A stretch of DNA of 64,000 bases from positions 62,001 to 126,000 of the forward strand of contig NZ_JAJJPA010000014.1 in assembly GCF_020907985.1 (NCBI RefSeq). Reading direction: 5' to 3'. Source of the DNA: Kitasatospora humi (GTDB taxonomy: Bacteria; Actinomycetota; Actinomycetes; Streptomycetales; Streptomycetaceae). The notes beneath the pieces were generated by a model. The model was not told the DNA's origin. It saw only the letters and a list, made by a program, of their open reading frames with translations, and did not search any database. Position 1 is the first letter of the stretch. Each line of letters begins with the position of its first letter. A program made the position numbers and the translations under genes. This document shows positions 26,121-34,367 of this stretch, piece by piece.

Positions 26121-27401
26121 TCAGGCGCGCAGCGGATCCGGCGCCGGCTGCCACGGGCGGGCCAGCAGCACGAAGGCGAGCAGCGCGGCGGCCGCGTAGC
26201 CGAGCACCACCACGGCCATCGGCAGGGCGCTGCCCTGACCGCCCAGGCCGACCAGGACCGGCGCCACCGCGCCGGTGAGGAACTGCACGGTGCCCAGCAG
26301 CGCCGATGCGGTGCCGGCCGCGTGCGGCGCCCGTTGCAGGGCCAGCGCCCCGGCGGGCGGCGAGGCGGTGCCGAGCGCCGCCGCCATCAGGAAGAGCCCC
26401 GCGGTGAGCGCGGCCAGGCCGCCGTGCCAGACGGTCGACATCAGCACCAGCAGCAGCCCGGCCAGGGTGAGCGCCACCACACCGGCCAACTGGATCCCGT
26501 GCGACGAGAAGCGCCCCAGCAGCACCCGCCCGTTCAGCTGCGACATGCCCACCAGGCCCAGCTCGACCAGCGCGAAGATCACGCTGTACTGCTGTGCCGA
26601 GCCGTGGAACACCTCCTGGACCACGTACGGCGAGCCGCCGATGAACGCGAAGAGCGCCCCGAAGCCCAGGGCGATGGTGAGCAGGTAGGCGCTGAACAGC
26701 CGGTCCGACAGCAGCTGCCGCATGGTCCGCAGGGTGTCCGGCAAGCCGCCGGACCGCCGTCGCCCGGCGGGCAGCGTCTCCGGCACCCGCAGCGCGGCCG
26801 TGACCAGGATCACCCCGCCGAGCGCCGCCAGCACCGCGAACACCCCGCGCCACGAGGTGACTCGCAGCAGCTGCCCACCCACGATCGGCGCCAGCAGCGG
26901 AGCCGAACCGGAGACCAGCATCAGCGAGGCGGCGAACCGGGCCGCCGCCAGCCCGTCGAACAGGTCCCGCACCACGGCCCGTGAGATCACGATGCCGGCG
27001 GCACCGCAGAGGCCCTGCAGCAGCCGGCAGGCGATCAGCACCCGCACGTCCGGCGCCAGCGCGCAGCACGCGGTGGCGAGCGTGTAGAGCGCCATCCCCA
27101 GCAGCAGCGGCCGGCGCCGCCCCAGCGCGTCGCTCAGCGGCCCGGCCACCAACTGGCCCAGCGCCAGGCCGACCAGGCAGGAGGTCAGGGTCAGCTGCAC
27201 CAGGGCGTCCTGGGTGTGCAGACCGGTGGTGACCCGGGGCAGCGCCGGAAGGTACATGTCCATCGAGAGCGGTGCCAGTGCGGTCAGCGAGCCGAGCACC
27301 AGGGTGAGCAGCAGGCCGGTCCCGGGTGCGGCGGGTCTCGCGGCGGGCGCGGCGTCGAGGGCGGGAGACGAGGGGGGCGCGGGCGGCGACGTGTCGGGCA
27401 T
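26121..27401 (-). CDS. Bcr/CflA family multidrug efflux MFS transporter
   Basis: 426 residues with 12 predicted membrane segments. LAPLSMDMYLPALP near the N terminus and GQLVAGPLSDALGRRRPLLLG (motif A) are characteristic of the Bcr/CflA drug:H+ antiporter subgroup. The start at 27401 is preferred; a -10-like TACCGT (27408-27413 on the minus strand) would make the transcript leaderless. It is divergent from the LLM gene. Confidence 0.9.
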   Translation of the reverse strand: MPDTSPPAPPSSPALDAAPAARPAAPGTGLLLTLVLGSLTALAPLSMDMYLPALPRVTTGLHTQDALVQLTLTSCLVGLALGQLVAGPLSDALGRRRPLLLGMALYTLATACCALAPDVRVLIACRLLQGLCGAAGIVISRAVVRDLFDGLAAARFAASLMLVSGSAPLLAPIVGGQLLRVTSWRGVFAVLAALGGVILVTAALRVPETLPAGRRRSGGLPDTLRTMRQLLSDRLFSAYLLTIALGFGALFAFIGGSPYVVQEVFHGSAQQYSVIFALVELGLVGMSQLNGRVLLGRFSSHGIQLAGVVALTLAGLLLVLMSTVWHGGLAALTAGLFLMAAALGTASPPAGALALQRAPHAAGTASALLGTVQFLTGAVAPVLVGLGGQGSALPMAVVVLGYAAAALLAFVLLARPWQPAPDPLRA

Positions 27402-27498
27402 CGCACCACGGTACTGGTGTTCGAGTGGGAACAGTCGCGGCCGCAGCGCTGTTGTGCTGCCACGACCAGTCGAGCACAGCCGAGGAAGAGGTGGACCG

Positions 27499-28569
27499 AT
27501 GACCGGTGAGGACAGGCAGCCGAGGAGCGACATCCGCGGCGTGGTCCGCGGCAGCGCCCCGGCCCCGCTGTCGATCCTCGACCTCGCCACCGTCGGCGCC
27601 GGCTACACCGCAGGTCAGGCCCTGGAAGCCACCACCGACCTGGCCCGCACCGCCGAGCGGCTGGGCTACCACCGCTTCTGGGTGGCCGAGCACCACGGCA
27701 TGCCCGGGGTGGCCAGCTCCACGCCCGCGGTGCTGCTCGCCCACCTCGGCGCGCACACCAGCACCCTGCGGCTCGGCTCCGGCGGCGTGATGCTGCCCAA
27801 CCACGCGCCGCTGGCCGTCGCCGAGCAGTTCGGCCTGCTGGAGGCACTGCACCCGGGCCGGATCGACCTGGGCCTGGGCCGGGCGCCCGGCACCGACCCG
27901 GCCACGGCCCGCGCCCTGCGCCGCGGCAGTCTCGAAGACGGCGAGGAGTTCCCGCGCCAGCTCTCCGAGTTGACGCACTTCCTGGACGGCGACTTCCCCA
28001 CCGGCCATCCCTACGCCCGGCTCTCCGCGGTGCCGAACGGCCCGCAGCGCCCGCCGATCTGGCTGCTCGGCTCCTCCGGCTTCAGCGCCCAGCTGGCCGG
28101 CCGACTCGGCCTGCCGTTCGCCTTCGCCCACCACTTCAGCGCGGCCAACACCGTGCCCGCGCTGGAGCTCTACCGGTCCAGCTTCCGCCCCTCCGATGTG
28201 CTGGACGAGCCCTACGCGCTGATCGGCGTGAGCGCCGTCGCGGTGCCCGACGGCGGTCTGGAGGCGGCCCGCCACCTCGCCCGGTCCGCCGCGCTCGGCA
28301 TGCTGCGGCTGCGCCGGGGCATGCCGACCGCGATCCCCACCCCGCAGGAGGCGGCCGACCACCCGTACAGCCCCGCCGAGGAGGACTTCGTGGAGTCCTG
28401 GATGGCCAATGTGGTGATGGGCGAGCCCGGCCGGGTCGCCGACGGCCTGGAGGAGCTGCGCAAGCGCACCGGCGCCGACGAGCTGATGGTCACCTCGCAC
28501 TTCCACGGCCACGAGGCCCGGCTGCGCTCCTACGAACTCATCGCCGAAGCCTACGGCTTGTCGGGCTGA
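27499..28569 (+). CDS. LLM-class flavin-dependent oxidoreductase (luciferase-like)
   Basis: 356 residues. The TIM-barrel family features include LSILDLATVGAG, HRFWVAEHHGMPG, LRLGSGGVMLPNHAPLAVAEQFG and GRIDLGLGRAPG, typical of the group with MsnO8-like members. It uses reduced FMN from a separate reductase. The substrate is unknown. An upstream purine-rich run (GAGGAAGAGG) precedes the start. Confidence 0.9.
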   Translation: MTGEDRQPRSDIRGVVRGSAPAPLSILDLATVGAGYTAGQALEATTDLARTAERLGYHRFWVAEHHGMPGVASSTPAVLLAHLGAHTSTLRLGSGGVMLPNHAPLAVAEQFGLLEALHPGRIDLGLGRAPGTDPATARALRRGSLEDGEEFPRQLSELTHFLDGDFPTGHPYARLSAVPNGPQRPPIWLLGSSGFSAQLAGRLGLPFAFAHHFSAANTVPALELYRSSFRPSDVLDEPYALIGVSAVAVPDGGLEAARHLARSAALGMLRLRRGMPTAIPTPQEAADHPYSPAEEDFVESWMANVVMGEPGRVADGLEELRKRTGADELMVTSHFHGHEARLRSYELIAEAYGLSG

Positions 28570-28572
28570 CCG

Positions 28573-30534
28573 TCAGGGCACCGCGGGCGACCACTCCGGC
28601 CCGGAGCTTCGCACCCGTCCCTCCCGCAGTATCGCGGAGACCAGGGCCGGGTCGCCGGGGCGGGCGAAGAACCAGCCCTGGGCGGTGTCGCAGCCGGTCA
28701 ACCGCAGCCGCTCGGCCTGCGCCGCGCTCTCGATCCCCTCGGCGGTCACGGTGAGCCCCAGGTCGTGGGCCAACCGCACCATGGCGCCCACGATCTGCTC
28801 GTCCGCCTCGCTGCGCCGCGAGCGCGGCTCGGGCCGGCCGACCGGGGCGGGATCGCGGAAGCCCTCGATGAAGCTGCCGTCCAGCTTCAGTGCGTGCACC
28901 GGCAGCCGGGAGAGGTAGGCCAGGTTGGAGTAGCCGGTGCCGAAGTCGTCGATGGCGATCCGCACGCCCATGTCGGCCAGCGCCTGCAGCGCCTGCAGCG
29001 GCCGGCCGCTCGGCCCCAGCACGGCGCTCTCGGTGAGCTCCAGCTGGAGCAGCCGGGCCGGCAGGCCGGTCTGCTCCAGCACCCGGGCGACATCGGTCAC
29101 CACGTCGGAGTCCCAGACCTGGCGGGCCGCCAGGTTGACGCTGACGAAGGCCTCGGTGTCCGGGAACTCGGCCAGCCAGCCGCGGGCCTGCCGGCAGGAC
29201 TCCTCCAGCACCCATCTGCCCAGCGGCACGATCGCGCCGGACTCCTCGGCCAGCGGGATGAACCGGTCGGGCGAGAGGGTGCCGAACCGCGGGTGCCGCC
29301 AGCGCACCAGCGCCTCGGCGCCGTGCACCGCGCCGTCCGCCAGGCCCACCAGCGGCTGGTACTCGACGGTGAACTCGCCGCGCTCCAGCGCCGGGCGCAG
29401 CGCGGTGGTGAGCAGCCGGCGGGTCAGCTGGTGGGCGCCGCGGTCCCGGTCGTAGAGCGTCCAGCGGGCCCGGCCGTCGGCCTTGGACCAGTAGAGCGTG
29501 GCGTCCGCGTCCTTGACCAGCTCGGTCGGGGAGGTGGTGGCGATGGGCCGCTCCACCACGCCGACGCTGGCGGTGATCGACAGCCGGTGCCCGGACACCT
29601 CGAACGGGCGCTCCAGCACCGCGAGCAACTGGCCGGCCAGCGTGGTCAGCTGCTCGCTGCCCTCGCTGTCGATGACCAGCAGGGCGAACTCGTCGCCGCC
29701 GAGCCGGGCCACCAGCTGGCGGTCGCCGCTGGCGAACCCGCGCTCCAGCCGGGCCGCGACCGCGCTCAGCAGCTGGTCGCCGATGTGGTGGCCGAGGGTG
29801 TCGTTGATGGCGGCGAAGCCGTCCAGGTCGACGTAGCAGATGCCGACCCGGCGGCCACTGGTGGCGCCCTCGGCGTTCGGGCGGGGGGCGCAGGCGTCGT
29901 TCAGCCGGTCGAAGAAGAACGTCCGGTTGGGGAGCCTGGTGAGCGGATCGTGCAGCGCCTGGTAGGCGAGCCGGTCACCGAGCCGGCGGCGCTCGGTGAC
30001 GTCCTCGAACATGGCCAGGGTGTAGAGCGGGGTGCCGGTCGAGTCGCGGATCAACGAGATGGTGACACTGCTCCACACCTCGCGCCCCTCGCGGTGGTTG
30101 AGTCGGCGCTCCAGGCGCAGCCGGTCCCGCACCCCCATCACCAGCTCCCGGTAGAGCCGACGGGCGCCCTCCTCCGGGGTGATGATGTCGTTGATGTGCA
30201 TCTGCACCAGCGCGGCGACCTCGTGCCCGAGCATCTCGGCCAGTGCCGGGTTGGCCTCCAGCACCAGGCCGTCGGTGTCGATCAGCAGCATGCCGATGCC
30301 GGCGTCCGCGAAGGCGGCGCGGAACCGCAGCTCGCTGGCCCGCAGCGCGGCCAGCAGCTCGGACTCGGGGGTGAACGAACCAGGCAGCACGGCAGCGCAG
30401 TTGGGGCAGTGCCCGGTTGGTGGTGACAGATGAATGGGGACGGTACCGGTTGCTCCTGCCTCGGTGGGCTGGCACAACGTGTCGTGCCGCACGCTCTGGC
30501 GGTGTGCGTCGGCCCCCTCGTTCCGGCCTCGCAC
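28573..30534 (-). CDS. PAS-GGDEF-EAL protein (cyclic di-GMP turnover)
   Basis: 653 residues. A short Cys pair (CPNC, 43-46) precedes a PAS domain (about 60-185), then GGDEF (about 190-360, intact motif at 279-283), then EAL (about 375-635; EAL at 407-409, later DDFGTG). Both catalytic motifs are canonical, so it could make and break c-di-GMP. No RxxD inhibitory site precedes GGDEF. There are no membrane segments. Streptomyces CdgA and RmdA have this architecture; I cannot decide between them, and no clear BldD box was found upstream. Confidence 0.92.
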   Translation of the reverse strand: MRGRNEGADAHRQSVRHDTLCQPTEAGATGTVPIHLSPPTGHCPNCAAVLPGSFTPESELLAALRASELRFRAAFADAGIGMLLIDTDGLVLEANPALAEMLGHEVAALVQMHINDIITPEEGARRLYRELVMGVRDRLRLERRLNHREGREVWSSVTISLIRDSTGTPLYTLAMFEDVTERRRLGDRLAYQALHDPLTRLPNRTFFFDRLNDACAPRPNAEGATSGRRVGICYVDLDGFAAINDTLGHHIGDQLLSAVAARLERGFASGDRQLVARLGGDEFALLVIDSEGSEQLTTLAGQLLAVLERPFEVSGHRLSITASVGVVERPIATTSPTELVKDADATLYWSKADGRARWTLYDRDRGAHQLTRRLLTTALRPALERGEFTVEYQPLVGLADGAVHGAEALVRWRHPRFGTLSPDRFIPLAEESGAIVPLGRWVLEESCRQARGWLAEFPDTEAFVSVNLAARQVWDSDVVTDVARVLEQTGLPARLLQLELTESAVLGPSGRPLQALQALADMGVRIAIDDFGTGYSNLAYLSRLPVHALKLDGSFIEGFRDPAPVGRPEPRSRRSEADEQIVGAMVRLAHDLGLTVTAEGIESAAQAERLRLTGCDTAQGWFFARPGDPALVSAILREGRVRSSGPEWSPAVP

Positions 30535-30743
30535 GGCTGCTCCCGTCCGCTGCTGACGCTCGCTCTACTTGGGCCGATCATAGGCTGCTTGGCGAAGCGG
30601 AGGCCACTGCCGTCAGGGTGAATCGTTGGAATTCGGGGGTGGTTCCGGCTCGGGCGGCGCACCCCCGGCGGCCGGGCGCGGGTGTGCGCCGGGGGCGTGC
30701 GCTTGTGATCAGCCGTCCGGTCGGTGGCCGACCTGCCGGCGCG

Positions 30744-31169
30744 TCAGGCCAGCTCGGCGGTGAGCGTGATGGTGGTGCCGGTCAGCGCCTGGCTCACCGG
30801 GCAGTTCTTCTTGGCCTCCTCGGCGGCGGCCCGGAAGCCCTGCTCGTCGAGGCCGGTCACCTGGCCGCGCACGGTCAGGTGGATGCCGGTGATGCCCTCG
30901 CCGGGCTGGAAGGTCACATCGGCCCTGGTCTCCAGCCGGGTCGGCGAGTGGCCGGCACCGGTCAGGCCGTGCGAGAGGGCCATCGAGAAGCACGACGAGT
31001 GGGCGGCCGCGATCAGCTCCTCCGGGCTGGTCCTGCCGTTGGGCTGTTCGGCCCGGGACGGCCAGGAGACCTGCTGCTCGGGGATGCCGGAGGAGTCGAA
31101 GGTCACCGTGCCGGAGCCGGTGACGAGTTCGCCCTCCCAGACGGTGTGCGCGGTGCGGACAGTGGCCAC
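30744..31169 (-). CDS. OsmC/Ohr family peroxidase
   Basis: 141 residues. Two catalytic cysteines are seen in AAHSSCFSMAL and KKNCPVSQAL, the arrangement of OsmC-type organic hydroperoxidases. SPEELIAAAHSSC is the family signature. It is a soluble enzyme reducing organic peroxides. The neighbouring VOC gene runs in the same direction but is probably unrelated. Confidence 0.92.
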   Translation of the reverse strand: MATVRTAHTVWEGELVTGSGTVTFDSSGIPEQQVSWPSRAEQPNGRTSPEELIAAAHSSCFSMALSHGLTGAGHSPTRLETRADVTFQPGEGITGIHLTVRGQVTGLDEQGFRAAAEEAKKNCPVSQALTGTTITLTAELA

Positions 31170-31292
31170 GGTCGGTGCCTCCTGCGGATCGTTGCGTCAG
31201 TTCCGGTCATGCCGTCCTCAGCCTAAGCGCAGGGGGCGGCGCCAGCAGGGCGCGCGGCGGGTCGTCGCCGCGGTGGCGGGCGCGCGCCCCAC

Positions 31293-32060
31293 TCAGGGAA
31301 GCTGGCAGAGAGTCAGCCGGGCGCCGCTCGGATCGGTGCACGGCACCAGCCGCCCGTACGGCGAGTCGAACGGCTCGTGCAGCACCCGGCCGCCCAGCCC
31401 CGCCACCTGCTCGGCCGCGTGGTCGGCGTCGACCACCGCGAAGTGGACGGCCCAGAAGGGGTGCGGGACGGGGGCCCGGTAGCGGCCGCAGACCGGCAGG
31501 CCGTTGGAACCCGGCACGGTCCAGGCCGTGTAGTCGAAGTCGCGCCCGTCACCGATCTGCTTCTGCTGGTAGGGGAAGAGCGCCGCGTAGAAGGCGTCCG
31601 CCGAATCGGCCTGCGGGCAGGTCAGCTCGTGCCAGCACATCGCGCCCGGCTCGCCGTAGACCGCCGCACCGGCGTGCCCGCCCGGCTGCCAGAGGCCGAA
31701 GGCGGCGCCGGTCGTGTCGAACGCGTAGGCCAGCCGGCCCGCGCCCGGCACCCGGCGCGGGCCGAGCACGCCCTCGCCGCCCGCCGCCGCCACCCGCCCG
31801 TAGGCGGCGTCCAGGTCGGCCGCCGCCAGGTAGACGTTCCAGGCCGACGGCAGCCGCTCGGCTCCGGCCGGCGGGGGCAGCAGCGCGGCGGCGGGCCGGC
31901 CCCCGCTCAGGCACATCGTGTAACCGTGGTACTCGGCGCCGAGTTCCTCGAAGTCCCAGCCCAGGATCGGACCGTAGAAGTCCTGGGCGGCGAGCGGATC
32001 GGCACAGGTCAGGTCGGCCCAGCAGGGGGCGCCGTCGGGGTAGGAGTCGCGCACGGGCAT
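31293..32060 (-). CDS. VOC family protein with two glyoxalase-like domains
   Basis: 255 residues in two repeats: PCWADLTCADPLAAQDFY opens the first and MCWHELTCPQADSADAFY the second. Each has a glyoxalase/dioxygenase fold, ending around GLW and LTLCQLP. The doubled form is common in streptomycetes as a hydroxylase-like or antibiotic-resistance-like protein. Ligand and activity are unknown. Confidence 0.88.
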   Translation of the reverse strand: MPVRDSYPDGAPCWADLTCADPLAAQDFYGPILGWDFEELGAEYHGYTMCLSGGRPAAALLPPPAGAERLPSAWNVYLAAADLDAAYGRVAAAGGEGVLGPRRVPGAGRLAYAFDTTGAAFGLWQPGGHAGAAVYGEPGAMCWHELTCPQADSADAFYAALFPYQQKQIGDGRDFDYTAWTVPGSNGLPVCGRYRAPVPHPFWAVHFAVVDADHAAEQVAGLGGRVLHEPFDSPYGRLVPCTDPSGARLTLCQLP

Positions 32061-32273
32061 CAGGAGGTGGGCCTTTCGGGAGCGGGGGTGCCAGTGCGGT
32101 CATGATCCGGCCGCATGTCACGCTCGGCAACCGGACGCGCCCGGACGGTGAGCTGTCCGCATGCCGGACGATCCGCCCGAAACGACTCGGCGCGGATCCC
32201 GCGGGCTGTTAGATTTGCCCGGCCCGTGCGGATCGGCCGGGCAGTCCCTGGCCCCGGCACCCGGAGCAGACCC

Positions 32274-32615
32274 ATGACCGAGCAGCCCACCGCCTCCCTG
32301 GACGAGGTCGACCCCGCTGTCCGCGCCGAGCTGGCCGGACTGCGGCAGAGCATCGACAACATCGACGCCGCCGTGGTGCACATGCTCGCCGAACGGTTCA
32401 AGGCCACCCAGCGGGTCGGCCGGCTCAAGGCCGAACACCGCCTCCCGCCCGCCGACCCGGCCCGCGAGCGGGACCAGATCAGGCGGCTGCGCGAACTCGC
32501 GGCCGGGGCCCACCTGGACCCGGTCTTCGCGGAGAAGTTCCTGAACTTCATCATCGCCGAAGTGATCCGCCACCACGAGGCGATCGCCCGGGACGCCGGG
32601 AACGGCACGGCCTGA
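32274..32615 (+). CDS. Chorismate mutase (AroQ type)
   Basis: 113 residues of all-helical AroQ fold. Key residues appear in LRQSIDNIDAAVVHMLAERFKATQRVGRLKAE (helix 1 with the active-site Arg and Lys region), and DPVFAEKFLNFIIAEVIRHHE closes it. It converts chorismate to prephenate for Phe/Tyr synthesis, and may act with DAHP synthase as in other actinomycetes. GGAG precedes the start. No other aromatic gene is adjacent. Confidence 0.9.
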   Translation: MTEQPTASLDEVDPAVRAELAGLRQSIDNIDAAVVHMLAERFKATQRVGRLKAEHRLPPADPARERDQIRRLRELAAGAHLDPVFAEKFLNFIIAEVIRHHEAIARDAGNGTA

Positions 32616-32638
32616 CGGCCCGTCGGCCGGTTCGGCCC

Positions 32639-32935
32639 TCAGCCCAGCTTGCTGCGGCGACCGCGAGGGGCCGGAGCACGGCGGGTGCGGGCCGGGCGGG
32701 ACGGTCGCACGTCCCGCTGGGCAGGCAGCTCCCGCGCGGCCGCCGCCTCGCGCAGCCGGGCGGCCAGCAGTGCGGCCGCCGTCGCGGCCGCCGGGGCGGT
32801 GATGCCGTGGCGCCGGGCCGCCACGTGGTGCACATCGCACCAGAGCGGGCTGGCCGCGCTCCCGTCCGACCAGCGCACGCCCTCGGGCGGCAGGTAGTGC
32901 ACCCCGCACTCAGCGCACTGGAAGACGGAACGCAT
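32639..32935 (-). CDS. Small hypothetical protein with an N-terminal Cys motif
   Basis: 98 residues. FQCAECGVHYLPPEG and a later PLWCDVHH form a possible zinc ribbon. The second half is Ala/Arg-rich, ending in many basic residues, so it may bind nucleic acid. The upstream gene's stop codon (TAG) and the ribosome site of this gene share TAGGAGG, so the two are one operon. The function is unknown. Confidence 0.65.
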   Translation of the reverse strand: MRSVFQCAECGVHYLPPEGVRWSDGSAASPLWCDVHHVAARRHGITAPAAATAAALLAARLREAAAARELPAQRDVRPSRPARTRRAPAPRGRRSKLG

Positions 32936-32944
32936 GCTGGCCTC

Positions 32945-33121
32945 CTACTGGATCCGGCCCGAGCCGTGGCACCTGCTGCACGGGCCAGTGTAGGTCTCGG
33001 TGACGGCTTCCTGGGTGCCGTCGGAGTTGGTGACCACACTGTGCCTGGTCTGCTCGGTGACGCCGGAGCCGCCGCAGGCGTAGCAGGCCACCGGCTGGTG
33101 CGACGAGGCCGCTGCGGTCAT
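32945..33121 (-). CDS. Small protein with two CxxCxGxG motifs (DnaJ-type zinc finger)
   Basis: 58 residues from ATG 33121. CYACGGSG and CSRCHGSG are two half-sites that together form one DnaJ-like zinc-binding centre; there is no J domain. It is likely a tiny zinc protein involved in protein or RNA binding, but the role is unknown. It is encoded upstream of, and closely coupled to, the Cys-containing protein at 32639. A terminator separates it from the EamA gene upstream. Confidence 0.8.
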   Translation of the reverse strand: MTAAASSHQPVACYACGGSGVTEQTRHSVVTNSDGTQEAVTETYTGPCSRCHGSGRIQ

Positions 33122-33152
33122 GGTCGGCCCCCGTTCGATGTGTGCCGTGCGT

Positions 33153-33186
33153 CGCGTCCACCGGGTGAGGTACCCCGGTGGACGCG
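33153..33186 (-). terminator. Hairpin after the EamA gene
   Basis: Perfect 13-bp stem CGCGTCCACCGGG / CCCGGTGGACGCG with an 8-base loop, downstream of the minus-strand EamA gene and ahead of the small zinc-finger gene. Confidence 0.75.
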
Positions 33187-33223
33187 GGTCACGCGGGTCG
33201 CGGGAGCTCGACCTGACGCTGCG

Positions 33224-34201
33224 TCAGGGCTGCGCGCGGCACTGCTCGGGAGCCGGTAGCTCGGCCGGGGCCGCGGCGGGCCCGGCGGCCGCGGGCTCGC
33301 CCGGGCGGCTGGTCTGGGCGACCAGGGCGCCCAGCAGCACCAGCACGCCCCCGAAGAGCTGGGGCGCCGCCAGGTGCTCGCCGAGCACGAACCAGGCGAG
33401 CACCGTGGCCACCACCGCCTCGATGTTGGCGACCACGCCGGCCACCGGCGGGGAGAGGTGGCCGACCGAGACCACACCGGTCAGGTAGGCGAGCACGGTG
33501 GCGACCAGCACCATCCAGGCCGCCGGCAGCAGTGCCGGCACCTGCTGCCCGGCCAGCACGGCGTGGCCGCCCAGCTTCGACCAGTCGGCGTTCCAGGGGC
33601 GGGCGACCACGGTGAGGGCCAGCGCGCCGATCAGCAGGCCGTAGGCCGACACGCCCAGCGGGTCGGCCGGCTTGTCGCCGCGGCTGCTCGCGTCGGCCAG
33701 CACGAAGTAGCCCACCTGGCAGCAGGCCGCGCACAGCCCGAACAGCACCCCGAGCGCGTCGAACCGCAGCCCCTGCCAGGCCTGGACCACGCAGACCAGC
33801 CCGGCGACCGCCACCACGGCGCCCATCGCCGCCCGCAGCGTGACCGGCTTGCGCTGCACGAACCGGACGTAGCAGAGCAGCAGCGGCGGCCCGAAGTACT
33901 CCAGCATCAGCGCCACCCCGACCGGGATCCGGGAGATCGCCGCGAAGTACCAGGCCTGCACGCCGGCCACGCCGAGCAGCCCGAAGCCGATCAGCAGCCC
34001 GGGCCGCTCCCGCACGATCGCCCGGTGCCGCCAGGCCAGCGGCAGCAGCAGCACGGCGGCACCGGTGCAGCGCAGCCAGACCACGTGCAGCGGCGACAGG
34101 CCTGCCTCGATCAGCGGCTTGGCGGCCGCGCCGGAGCTGCCGAAGGAGAACGCGGATATCAGGGCGAGGGTGAGGCCGATGGCCCGCCGAGAGGTGCGCA
34201 T
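33224..34201 (-). CDS. EamA family (DMT superfamily) transporter
   Basis: 325 residues with ten hydrophobic segments in two EamA halves: IGLTLALISAFSFGSSGAAAKPL opens the first, and the second has SPPVAGVVANIEAVVATVLAWFVLGE. The latter is the usual end of the family. Such proteins export metabolites or amino acids. The C terminus is Ala/Pro-rich. The substrate is unknown. Confidence 0.9.
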   Translation of the reverse strand: MRTSRRAIGLTLALISAFSFGSSGAAAKPLIEAGLSPLHVVWLRCTGAAVLLLPLAWRHRAIVRERPGLLIGFGLLGVAGVQAWYFAAISRIPVGVALMLEYFGPPLLLCYVRFVQRKPVTLRAAMGAVVAVAGLVCVVQAWQGLRFDALGVLFGLCAACCQVGYFVLADASSRGDKPADPLGVSAYGLLIGALALTVVARPWNADWSKLGGHAVLAGQQVPALLPAAWMVLVATVLAYLTGVVSVGHLSPPVAGVVANIEAVVATVLAWFVLGEHLAAPQLFGGVLVLLGALVAQTSRPGEPAAAGPAAAPAELPAPEQCRAQP

Positions 34202-34311
34202 CCGGGCATTCTTCCAGGTCAGGGGCGTTCAGGACAGGTTCTGGTCAACAGCTGGACGGCTTCGCCGCGAGCGCTGGTCAGCCCGGGGGCAGGGCAGGGT
34301 CGCAGGCCCGG

Positions 34312-34345
34312 CGGGTGGCGGGTGGCGGGTGGCCGGGTGGCGGGG
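34312..34345 (+). repeat. GGGTGGC repeats forming a G-quadruplex motif
   Basis: Three head-to-tail GGGTGGC units plus a fourth after one extra C, ending in GGGGG. The run follows G3-N4-G3-N4-G3-N5-G3-N4-G5 on the plus strand. It lies between the EamA gene and the 3' end of the histidine kinase gene, on the template strand for minus transcription. Confidence 0.75.
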
Positions 34346-34367
34346 GAGCGGACCGGTCGGGCGCGAG

